Assembly: GCA_046262635.1 (NCBI GenBank)
Contig: JBHEMK010000094.1
Location: forward strand, 1-16,206
Direction of reading: 5' to 3'
DNA: 16,206 nucleotides
DNA from: JBHEMK01 sp046262635
Lineage (GTDB): Bacteria > Actinomycetota > Thermoleophilia > Gaiellales > Gaiellaceae
The position numbers and the translations under genes are program-made. Position 1 is the stretch's first letter, and each line of letters opens with the position of its first letter. The notes beneath the pieces are model-generated. The model was not told the DNA's origin. It made no database searches and saw only the letters and a list, made by a program, of their open reading frames with translations. Of this stretch, positions 1 to 7,332 are shown one piece after another.

Positions 1-942
<942 letters not shown>

Positions 943-961
943 CCGGAGCTGAGACCGGAGC

Positions 962-994
962 AGGGCGAGAGCGGGCCCGACCCGCCCTCGCCCT
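962..994 (+). terminator. Hairpin terminator after pnp
   Basis: A 14-bp stem with one A-C mismatch (arms 962-975 AGGGCGAGAGCGGG and 981-994 CCCGCCCTCGCCCT) closes a 5-nt loop, starting 20 nt after the pnp stop. No U-tract follows. This is common for terminators in high-GC actinobacteria, so termination is inferred from stem strength and position. Confidence 0.6.
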
Positions 995-1235
995 CGACTC
1001 CGATCATCCGCGGCAGCTCGGCCGCGCTGCGCGTGCGGGCGAGCGTCAGGCGATGGGGCCTGTTCGCTGCAGTGCGCGGCCAGGATCCGTCGTCCCTCAC
1101 CGCCGAGGCCTGCCTGACGGCCGCCTCTGCCACGGAGCTCGTCGAGCGGTGGGCTGCCGGTCCTGCGAGCGGCGTCCCTCACGCCTGCGCGAGTGACGCC
1201 TGCCTCCGGCGGGAGAGGCCGGTCGGCGGCCCCGC
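995..1235. other. Intergenic stretch with no recognisable gene
   Basis: Between the pnp hairpin and the promoter of the M16 peptidase I see no convincing gene. A plus-strand reading frame at 1033-1293 is open, but it resembles no family I know and runs across the start of the peptidase gene. Short GC-rich inverted repeats occur (for example 1217-1221 with 1227-1231) but are too small to interpret. Confidence 0.5.
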
Positions 1236-1241
1236 TACGAT
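1236..1241 (+). promoter_or_regulatory. -10 box of a leaderless promoter for the M16 peptidase
   Basis: TACGAT ends 6 nt before the GTG at 1248, so transcription should begin at or next to the start codon. No Shine-Dalgarno sequence stands at a useful distance, which fits a leaderless message. No clear -35 box is visible. The same arrangement recurs before dapA, rnj, the transposase and the gene at 10711. Confidence 0.6.
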
Positions 1242-1247
1242 CGTCCG

Positions 1248-2543
1248 GTGCAGAAGTACGTCCTCTCGGAGCTCGAGTCCGGCGAACGGGTGATCTCCGA
1301 GCACGTGCCGAGCGTCCGCTCCGTCGCCCTCGGCTTCTGGATCGGCGCCGGCTCCCGCGACGAGCGGGAAGAGCGGACCGGCGTCTCCCACTTTCTCGAG
1401 CATCTGCTGTTCAAGGGCTCGCGCTCGTACAACGCACAGGAGATCGCGGAGACCTTCGACTCGATGGGCGCCGAGCTCAACGCCGCCACCTCGCGGGAGC
1501 ACACCGTGGTCTACTCGCGCGTTCCGGACGGGCACGTCGAGACCGCGCTCGACGTCATGAGCGACATGGTCTTCGCGCCGGCTTTCAGCGATCTGGACCA
1601 GGAGCGGGAGGTCGTGCTCGAGGAGATCGCCATGTACGAGGACACGCCGCAGGAGCTTGTCCACGACCTCTTCTCGGAGGCGGTCTTCGGCAACCACCCG
1701 CTCGGCCGCCCGGTGATCGGCAGCGCAGAGGTGATCTCCACCGTCAGCCGGCGCGCCCTCAGTGCGTACCACCGCTCCGCCTACGCCGGAGGCAACGTCG
1801 TCATCGCCGCCGCCGGTAACTTGGAGCACGACCGACTCGTGCGCCTGCTCCGGCGGGTGCACGAGCGGCGTGCCCGGCCCGCAGCGAAGGGGCATCGCCT
1901 GCGCTCGCCGCTCGTCAAGACGCCCCCGCCGGGGCTGCGCTTCGCCCACAAGGAGACGGAGCAGTACCACGTCTGCCTCGGCGCGCCCGGGATCGCACGC
2001 TCCGACCGGCGCAGATTCGCAGCCTCCTTACTGGACGGGATCGTCGGAGGGTCAGCCTCCTCGCGGTTGTTCCAGGAGATCCGCGAGAAGCGCGGCCTGG
2101 CTTACTCGGTCTACAGCTTCTCCTCGCAGTACACCGACACCGGGCTCGTCGGCATCTATGTCGGCACGCGCGAGGAAAACGTCTCGACCTGCCTCGAGAT
2201 CTGTGCAGAGCAGCTCGCCGAGATCGCTGCGGGGAAGCTGCGCCCGCGCGAGCTTGAACGCTCCAAAGAGAATCTGAAGGGTCGGATCATGCTCTCGATG
2301 GAGTCGACGTCCAACCGGATGAGCAGGCTCGGCAAGTCGATCATCACCGACACCGAGCTGCTCAGTTTCGAGCGGGTGATCGCCGAGATCGACGCGGTGG
2401 AGGCCGACGCGCTCGCCGAGCTGGCCGGGGTGCTCTTCACGCCTGAGCGGCTGTCAGTGTCGGGGGTCGGGCCGGACGAGGATCGCTTCCGCGCCGCCGT
2501 GGAGCAGGTGAACCCGGCGCTTCTGGCGCTCGCTGCGGCATGA
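1248..2543 (+). CDS. M16 family zinc metallopeptidase (PepR/processing-peptidase type)
   Basis: A 431-residue protein of the pitrilysin/mitochondrial processing peptidase family, zinc endopeptidases that degrade or trim unfolded peptides. The inverted zinc motif HFLEH is at residues 48-52: His48 and His52 bind zinc and Glu51 is catalytic. The distal ligand is in VVLEEIAMYED, probably Glu126. The second, non-catalytic half carries the Arg/Tyr motif REKRGLAYSVYS (about 279-290) that helps bind substrate in the M16B subfamily. There is no signal peptide, so it should act in the cytoplasm. Length is normal for single-chain bacterial members. The GTG start is chosen because it follows TACGAT by 6 nt. 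The stop overlaps the dapB start (ATGA). The neighbourhood matches mycobacterial pepR, directly after pnp. Natural substrates are unknown. Confidence 0.93.
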   Translation: MQKYVLSELESGERVISEHVPSVRSVALGFWIGAGSRDEREERTGVSHFLEHLLFKGSRSYNAQEIAETFDSMGAELNAATSREHTVVYSRVPDGHVETALDVMSDMVFAPAFSDLDQEREVVLEEIAMYEDTPQELVHDLFSEAVFGNHPLGRPVIGSAEVISTVSRRALSAYHRSAYAGGNVVIAAAGNLEHDRLVRLLRRVHERRARPAAKGHRLRSPLVKTPPPGLRFAHKETEQYHVCLGAPGIARSDRRRFAASLLDGIVGGSASSRLFQEIREKRGLAYSVYSFSSQYTDTGLVGIYVGTREENVSTCLEICAEQLAEIAAGKLRPRELERSKENLKGRIMLSMESTSNRMSRLGKSIITDTELLSFERVIAEIDAVEADALAELAGVLFTPERLSVSGVGPDEDRFRAAVEQVNPALLALAAA

Positions 2544-3175
2544 AGACGGTCGTCCTCTTCGGCCTGGATGGAAAGGTCGGAAGGGCGCTGCACCGGGCGC
2601 TCCCGGAGGCGGGCTACGGCGTGATCGGCCACGACCTTCGCCAGGGGATGGAGGACTTCACCGGCGCCTACGCAGCGATCGACTTCACGGCGCCAGAGGC
2701 GGTCGAGCACAACGTCCGCACGGCGCTCGAGCAGGACGTCCCATGCATCGTCGGTACGACCGGCTTCGACCTCGGGCCGCTCGGCGAGCTTGCGCGCGAG
2801 CGGGGTGTCGCGCTCTTCCACGCCCCGAATTTCGCGATCGGCGCGGTGCTGATGATGCGCTTCGCGGTCGAGGCGGCCGCCTACCTGCCGCGGGTCGAGA
2901 TCGTCGAGCTGCATCACGAGGCGAAGCGCGACGCGCCCTCGGGAACCGCGAAGGCGACCGCCGCGCTGCTCCCGGGCGACACACCGATCCACTCCGTGCG
3001 GCTGCCCGGCCTCGTCGCCCACCAGGAGGTGCTGCTCGGCGCCGAGAGCCAGCTCTTGACCATCCGGCACGACACGATGTCCAGGGAGGCGTTCGCGCCG
3101 GGCGTGCTGTTGGCACTCGAGCGGCTCCCGAAGCTGCCGGCGGGGCTCACGGTCGGACTCGAGGCGCTCCTCTAG
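2540..3175 (+). CDS. dapB: 4-hydroxy-tetrahydrodipicolinate reductase
   Basis: Cytoplasmic NAD(P)H-dependent reductase that makes tetrahydrodipicolinate in the diaminopimelate/lysine pathway, using the product of DapA. The C-terminal half is typical: the family signature EIVELHHEAKRDAPSGTA at about 120-137 holds the catalytic His125/His126 and Lys129, preceded by VGTTGF (71-76) and APNFAIG (95-101). The N-terminal glycine motif is unusual (GLDGKVG rather than GxxGxMG). The nucleotide-binding domain is about 30 residues shorter than in E. coli: total 211 residues against about 270. The Thermotoga enzyme is similarly short, so this need not mean loss of function. The ATG overlaps the M16 stop by 4 nt (ATGA), implying translational coupling and one shared message. 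Confidence 0.92.
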   Translation: MKTVVLFGLDGKVGRALHRALPEAGYGVIGHDLRQGMEDFTGAYAAIDFTAPEAVEHNVRTALEQDVPCIVGTTGFDLGPLGELARERGVALFHAPNFAIGAVLMMRFAVEAAAYLPRVEIVELHHEAKRDAPSGTAKATAALLPGDTPIHSVRLPGLVAHQEVLLGAESQLLTIRHDTMSREAFAPGVLLALERLPKLPAGLTVGLEALL

Positions 3176-3358
3176 CGTCGTCGCACTCCGGCACGAAGAT
3201 GCGCCGCGCCGTCGCCCGGCCCGGCTGCGGCAGCAGCATGCCGGTGCGACCCGGCTCCGGCGGTCCTCGGCCCCGCACGCCTTGTTTCGCTGCGAGCGGG
3301 CTGGCAGTCGTCGTGGCGACAGGGGCACATCCAGGCAGGGGAGCGCCGGGAGAGGGAG
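3176..3358. other. Intergenic region between dapB and dapA
   Basis: About 180 bp without a supported gene. In mycobacteria thyX lies in the segment just before dapA, but no ThyX motif (RHRxxSxNE) is seen here in any frame, and the space is too short for it. The right end contains the dapA promoter. Confidence 0.5.
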
Positions 3359-3364
3359 TACGAT
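3359..3364 (+). promoter_or_regulatory. -10 box of a probable leaderless promoter for dapA
   Basis: TACGAT followed by 7 nt and the GTG at 3372. The hexamer overlaps the alternative ATG at 3363. If this promoter is used, that ATG lies upstream of the transcript and cannot be the start. A GGGAG just upstream (3354-3358) could act as a ribosome site for 3363 if transcription begins further back. Confidence 0.5.
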
Positions 3365-3371
3365 GGGTCGC

Positions 3372-4256
3372 GTGTTCGGGGAGGTCCTGACGGCGATCGT
3401 GACGCCGTTTCGTGCGGACGGGGCAGTGCACCTCGAGCGGTTCCAGGAGCTCGCCCGCTATCTCGTCGAGCACGGCTCGGACGGGATCGTCGTTGCCGGG
3501 ACGACGGGTGAGGCCCCCAACCTGAGCGACGAGGAGCGGCTGATGCTCTTCGCGGCTGCCGTCGAGGCCGTCGGCGAGCGCGCGACCGTGATCGCCGGCA
3601 CGGGCACCTACTCGACGGTCCACTCCGTCCACCTGACCGCCCAGGCCCACGAGCTCGGGGTCGATGGATTCCTCGTCGTCACGCCCTACTACAACAAGCC
3701 GCCCGCCCGCGGGATCGTCGAGCACTTCAAGGCGATCGCCGCCGCCAGCGACCGGCCGGTCGTCGTCTACAACATCCCGGGCCGAGTCGTGATCAATCTC
3801 GAGCCCGAGACGATCGCCGAGCTGGCCCAAATCCCCTCGGTTCGGGCGGTCAAACAGGCAAACGACGACCTCGATCAGGCCCGCCGTATTCTCGCGGAGA
3901 CCGATCTCGATCTCTACGCCGGCGACGACAACCTGATCCACCCCTTCCTCGAGCTGGGGGGAGCCGGCGGCATCTGCGTCCACACGCACGTCGTCGGACC
4001 GCGGGTCAAGGAGATGATCGGCGCCTTCCGCGACGGCGACGCCGACAGGGCGCGCCAGCTCGACGAGGGGCTTGCGCCCGCGTACGAGCTGCTCAAGGTG
4101 CAGGCAAACCCGATCGCGATCAAGGCCGCGCTGAACCTGCTCGGCCACGAGGTCGGCGGGCTTCGGCTGCCGCTCGTGGAAGCGAGCGACGAGGAGCTCG
4201 CACGCGTCCACGGCTGTCTCGAGCGCCTTGGAATCGCGGCCGGGGCAGCGGCCTGA
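3372..4256 (+). CDS. dapA: 4-hydroxy-tetrahydrodipicolinate synthase
   Basis: Class I aldolase-type enzyme that condenses pyruvate with aspartate semialdehyde, the first committed step of diaminopimelate/lysine synthesis. It is a 294-residue TIM barrel with all key residues visible: GTTGE (Thr44, Thr45), YYNKP (Tyr107), YNIPGR (Tyr133, Arg138) and the Schiff-base lysine in VKQAN (Lys161). Counted from the GTG at 3372, these numbers equal those of E. coli DapA (T44, Y107, Y133, R138, K161), which supports this start. An ATG at 3363 would add three residues and has a GGGAG upstream, so it remains possible. The gene has its own promoter and is followed by a terminator-like hairpin, so it seems to be transcribed alone, apart from dapB. 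Confidence 0.95.
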   Translation: MFGEVLTAIVTPFRADGAVHLERFQELARYLVEHGSDGIVVAGTTGEAPNLSDEERLMLFAAAVEAVGERATVIAGTGTYSTVHSVHLTAQAHELGVDGFLVVTPYYNKPPARGIVEHFKAIAAASDRPVVVYNIPGRVVINLEPETIAELAQIPSVRAVKQANDDLDQARRILAETDLDLYAGDDNLIHPFLELGGAGGICVHTHVVGPRVKEMIGAFRDGDADRARQLDEGLAPAYELLKVQANPIAIKAALNLLGHEVGGLRLPLVEASDEELARVHGCLERLGIAAGAAA

Positions 4257-4276
4257 GCCGACCGGAGCATCCTGCG

Positions 4277-4300
4277 AGGCAGCGCCCCCCGGCGATGCCT
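4277..4300 (+). terminator. Terminator-like hairpin between dapA and rnj
   Basis: A 10-bp stem with one mismatch (4277-4286 AGGCAGCGCC and 4291-4300 GGCGATGCCT) closes a CCCC loop, 20 nt after the dapA stop. No U-tract follows. Its last base is the first base of the rnj -10 box, so hairpin and promoter are superposed. Confidence 0.5.
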
Positions 4301-4305
4301 AGACT
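4300..4305 (+). promoter_or_regulatory. -10 box of a leaderless promoter for rnj
   Basis: TAGACT followed by exactly 6 nt and the GTG start at 4312. No Shine-Dalgarno sequence precedes the GTG, and the space between the dapA stop and this GTG is only 55 nt. The region where a -35 box would lie is occupied by the dapA hairpin. Confidence 0.6.
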
Positions 4306-4311
4306 GGCCGG

Positions 4312-5976
4312 GTGGCGAACGGCAGCACGCGGATCATCCCCCTCGGCGGTCTCGGCGAGGTCGGGAAGAACATGACCGTGATCGAGTCGGAAGACTCGAT
4401 CATCGTCGTCGACGCCGGCCTTGCGTTTCCGCGCGACGAGCATCTGGGCGTCGACCTCGTGCTGCCCGATTTCGGGTACCTGGCCGACCGCGAGGACTCG
4501 ATCCTCGCCGTGGTGCTCACGCACGGCCACGAGGATCACGTTGGCTCGCTGCCGTACCTGATGCGCGAGGTGCGCATTCCTCAGGTCTGGGGGACGCGGC
4601 TCACTCTCGGCCTCGTCAAGTCGAAGCTCGACGAGCACGGCCTGCTCCGGGACGCCGACCTCCGAGAGGCGGACCCCGACGGGCCGGCGGTGCAGATCGG
4701 TCCGTTCCGCCTCGAGTTCGTCCGGATGGCTCACTCGATTCCCGATGCCGTCGCGATCATGATCGAGACGGCCGGCGGCCGGATCCTGCACACGGGTGAC
4801 TACAAGATCGACCATACGCCAGTCGACGGGATGAAGACGGACGTGGGCAAGCTCGCCGAGATCGGCAATCGTGGTGTCGACCTTCTGCTCGGCGACTCGA
4901 CGAACGCCGAGCGTCCGGGGGTCACGCAGTCCGAGCGGGTGGTCGGCGAGGCCTTCCGTCAGATCATCCCGCAGCGAACGGGCCGCGTGCTCATCTCCTC
5001 GTTCGCCTCCAACGTGCACCGGATGCAGCAGGCGATCGACGTCGCCATCCAGTCACACCGCAAGGTCGCCGTGGTCGGCCGCTCGATGCGGAAGAACATC
5101 AACATCGCCCGCAGCCTCGGTTACATCGAGGTGCCCGAGGGCGTGCTGATGCGGCCAAACGAGCTCTCCGAACGCCCGCCGGGCGAGCAGCTGATCCTCT
5201 GCACGGGCAGTCAGGGGGAGCCGCTCTCGGCGTTGACGCGCATCGCGTACAACGACCATCCCGGCGTCTCCGTCGACCGGGGCGACACCGTGATCATCTC
5301 CGCCAAGCCCATCCCCGGCAACGAGCTGCGCGTGCACGACGCGATCAACCGGCTCGCGAAGGCCGGAGCGGAAGTCCTGCACGAGGACAACGCCCCGGTT
5401 CACGTCTCCGGGCACGGCCGCGCCGAGGAGCTACGCACGATCCTCTCGCTCGTGCGGCCGCGGAACGTGATGCCGGTGCACGGCGAGTTCCGCATGCTCG
5501 CGGCGCACGCGCAACTCGCGCGCGAGGCCGGTGTCCCCGCCGACTCGATCGTGATCGCTGAGAACGGCTCCGTCGTCCAGCTCGACGGCTCCGGTGCTCG
5601 CATCGTCGATCAGGTCGAATCGGGGATGACGTTCGTCGACGGGCTTGGGGTCGGCGACGTGCACGACGTCGCACTCCGCGATCGGCGCAGGCTCGCCGAG
5701 GACGGCGTCCTGATCATCGTCGCCACCCTTGCGAGCGCGAACGGCGGGGGCATGACCGCGCCGCCCGAGTTGATCGCGCGTGGGTTCGGCGAGCAGGCGG
5801 AGCCGCTGCTCGACGAGCTGCGCGAGGAAGCGAGGCGCGTGCTCGAGGCCCTCCTCGCCGACAACGTCGACGAGATCAAGCTGCTCCAGGAGCACCTGCA
5901 CGACGCTCTCGGCGGCATCGTCTACGACCGCACGAGGCGCAGGCCGATGATCCTTCCCGTCCTGGTGGAAGTATGA
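4312..5976 (+). CDS. rnj: Ribonuclease J
   Basis: Metallo-beta-lactamase/beta-CASP ribonuclease, 554 residues, the usual length. The family combines endonuclease and 5'-3' exonuclease activity and serves mRNA decay and rRNA maturation in bacteria without a full E. coli-type degradosome. The two-zinc motif HGHEDH lies at residues 71-76 (His71, His73, Asp75, His76). Further metal-site segments are MAHSIPDAV and LHTGDYKID. The beta-CASP part includes LISSFASNVHRMQ, and the late histidine motif PVHVSGHGRAEELR is typical of RNase J. The N-terminus RIIPLGGLGEVGKNM is diagnostic. The GTG start is preceded by TAGACT at 6 nt spacing. The dapA-rnj order is conserved in actinobacteria. The stop overlaps the next gene (ATGA). 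With pnp 3.4 kb upstream, this locus holds both major RNA-decay exonucleases. Confidence 0.96.
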   Translation: MANGSTRIIPLGGLGEVGKNMTVIESEDSIIVVDAGLAFPRDEHLGVDLVLPDFGYLADREDSILAVVLTHGHEDHVGSLPYLMREVRIPQVWGTRLTLGLVKSKLDEHGLLRDADLREADPDGPAVQIGPFRLEFVRMAHSIPDAVAIMIETAGGRILHTGDYKIDHTPVDGMKTDVGKLAEIGNRGVDLLLGDSTNAERPGVTQSERVVGEAFRQIIPQRTGRVLISSFASNVHRMQQAIDVAIQSHRKVAVVGRSMRKNINIARSLGYIEVPEGVLMRPNELSERPPGEQLILCTGSQGEPLSALTRIAYNDHPGVSVDRGDTVIISAKPIPGNELRVHDAINRLAKAGAEVLHEDNAPVHVSGHGRAEELRTILSLVRPRNVMPVHGEFRMLAAHAQLAREAGVPADSIVIAENGSVVQLDGSGARIVDQVESGMTFVDGLGVGDVHDVALRDRRRLAEDGVLIIVATLASANGGGMTAPPELIARGFGEQAEPLLDELREEARRVLEALLADNVDEIKLLQEHLHDALGGIVYDRTRRRPMILPVLVEV

Positions 5977-6527
5977 GAGGACTCCGCTATGTCCCGACCT
6001 GGGCCGACGTGATCGAGGAGCACGCTGCGGTCGACGTGACGGCGCGCAAGCTCATCTCCCAGCTCGGTGCCTGCGAGGCCTCGGCACTCGCCTTCTGCCG
6101 GCTGCTCGAGCGCTGGGCCCGCGGGGACGCCCAGCCCGCAACGGCCGGTGGACGGCAGGCCGCCCTGCGACGTGCCGCCGACCGCGCCGAGACCGCCCTC
6201 GTCGGGCTCGAGGGGCCGCTCGAGCGCTACCTGGTCGAGCTCGAGCCGGAGCAGGCCGAGGGCGGCTCCTGGTACGGCGGACCCGGCGCGGGAGAGCTGC
6301 GCGACTGGGAGCCGGTCCTCGACCGCGCCGGCGTTCGCGTCTCCGCCGTACGTGTCGCGCAGGCATACCTCGAGCTCGCCATGCTCATCCGCGCGCTCGA
6401 GGGTCTCGCCGACGCCGCGCGGATGGAGGCCGTTCCGGGCCGGGCCTCCCTCTGGGCCGGGCTGTTCGACCTGCGCGAGAACCTGCTCGGGCGCGCGGTC
6501 ACCGATCTGCGCGCGCTCGCTGCGTAG
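5973..6527 (+). CDS. Hypothetical protein coupled to RNase J
   Basis: A 184-residue protein I do not recognise. It is rich in Ala, Leu, Arg and Glu, has no signal peptide or membrane segment, and should be mostly helical. A flexible Gly-rich stretch (GGSWYGGPGAG, about 116-126) divides a first helical part from a second. No metal-binding or nucleotide-binding motif stands out. The ATG overlaps the rnj stop by 4 nt (ATGA), a strong sign that it is a real, co-translated gene, and its codons follow the G/C third-position bias of its neighbours. Its place suggests a link with RNase J, such as a small partner, but that is inference from position only. It ends 22 nt before the ABC transporter genes. 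Confidence 0.7.
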   Translation: MRGLRYVPTWADVIEEHAAVDVTARKLISQLGACEASALAFCRLLERWARGDAQPATAGGRQAALRRAADRAETALVGLEGPLERYLVELEPEQAEGGSWYGGPGAGELRDWEPVLDRAGVRVSAVRVAQAYLELAMLIRALEGLADAARMEAVPGRASLWAGLFDLRENLLGRAVTDLRALAA

Positions 6528-6530
6528 ACG

Positions 6531-6536
6531 TAGAGT
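6531..6536 (+). promoter_or_regulatory. Possible -10 box before the ABC transporter
   Basis: TAGAGT ends 13 nt before the ATG at 6550. A start about 7 nt downstream of the box would give a leader of only about 7 nt, with GAGGG almost touching the ATG. Less convincing than the other -10 boxes in the window, because the spacing is not the leaderless 6-7 nt. Confidence 0.35.
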
Positions 6537-6549
6537 TGCCCGCGAGGGC

Positions 6550-7332
6550 ATGAAGCAGGTCAAGCTCCAGGTCGAGAACGTTCGCCACGCCTTCGGGGAG
6601 ACGCCCGCGCTCGCTCCGACCTCGCTCGAGGTGCGCGAGGGAGAGTTCGTGTCGATCGTGGGCCCCTCCGGCTGCGGCAAGAGCACGCTCTTCAACATCG
6701 TCTCCGGCCTCGTCCGGCCGACGGAGGGCCGGGTGCTGCTCGAAGGGCGCGAGGTCACGGGCAGGACCGGCCGGGTCGGGTACATGCTCCAGAAGGATCT
6801 GCTGCTGCCCTGGCGGACCGTGACGCAGAACATCGTCCTCGGCGCCTCGCTCCATGGACGGGTCGGCCGGCGCGAGCGGGACGAGGCAGTCGGGCTCGCC
6901 GAGCGCTACGGCCTCGGCGAGTTCGTCGACCACTACCCTCACGCGCTCTCCGGCGGGATGCGCCAGCGCGTCGCGCTGATGCGGACGCTCGCCTTCCACA
7001 GGGACGTCATGCTGCTCGATGAGCCCTTCGGTGCGCTGGATTCGCAGACCCGTCTCCGCATGCAGCAGTGGCTGCTCCAGGTCTGGAGCGACCTCGGGCG
7101 CACGATCGTCTTCATCACCCACGACGTCGACGAGGCGATCTTCCTCTCCGACCGCGTCCTCGTCATGTCGGCGCGCCCCGGACACATCCGCGCCAGCTTC
7201 GACGTGGCTCTGAGGCGGCCGCGCGACTTCGAGCTGCTGACCTCCGACGCGTTCACCGAGATGAAGCGCGAAATTCTCGGATTGCTCTACTCGGAGACGA
7301 TCAGGGCGATGGAGCAGGACGAGGCGGCGTGA
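6550..7332 (+). CDS. ABC transporter ATP-binding protein (ThiZ/SsuB/TauB type)
   Basis: ATPase of a high-affinity importer, 260 residues. All nucleotide-binding motifs are intact: Walker A GPSGCGKST (about 38-46), Q-loop in GYMLQKDLLLPW, signature LSGGMRQRV, Walker B VMLLDEPFGALD and switch histidine in FITHDVDEA. The LLPWRTVTQNI segment after the Q-loop is characteristic of the nitrate/sulfonate/taurine/thiamine-precursor group. The ATG at 6550 is chosen over upstream in-frame codons because those lie inside the preceding gene and because MKQVKLQVENVRHAFG aligns with the usual N-terminus. The stop overlaps the permease GTG (GTGA), indicating coupled translation. The substrate is not shown by this subunit. 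Confidence 0.93.
   Translation: MKQVKLQVENVRHAFGETPALAPTSLEVREGEFVSIVGPSGCGKSTLFNIVSGLVRPTEGRVLLEGREVTGRTGRVGYMLQKDLLLPWRTVTQNIVLGASLHGRVGRRERDEAVGLAERYGLGEFVDHYPHALSGGMRQRVALMRTLAFHRDVMLLDEPFGALDSQTRLRMQQWLLQVWSDLGRTIVFITHDVDEAIFLSDRVLVMSARPGHIRASFDVALRRPRDFELLTSDAFTEMKREILGLLYSETIRAMEQDEAA

Noticed and set aside
949..954. CTGAGA after pnp, reminiscent of a TPP riboswitch core
   Set aside because: The second conserved element (ACCYGA...CTGATC type) and the P1 stem are missing, it lies 300 nt from the next gene, and that gene is not thiamine-related.
1033..1293. Plus-strand open frame between pnp and the M16 gene
   Set aside because: No family resemblance, Ala/Arg-rich translation, and it overlaps the promoter and start of the M16 gene in another frame.
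3176..3362. Possible thyX remnant before dapA
   Set aside because: The mycobacterial neighbourhood suggested it, but no ThyX motif or similarity is visible and the segment is too short.
1179..5019. Many long minus-strand open frames opposite the M16, dap and rnj genes
   Set aside because: They are shadows of the real genes caused by G/C third-position bias; their translations are rich in Arg, Asp, Val and His repeats with no domain.
6067..6549. Upstream in-frame extension of the ABC ATPase
   Set aside because: It lies inside the hypothetical gene in another frame, the translation is Arg/Pro/Ser-rich noise, and the ATPase fold begins at MKQVKLQVENV.
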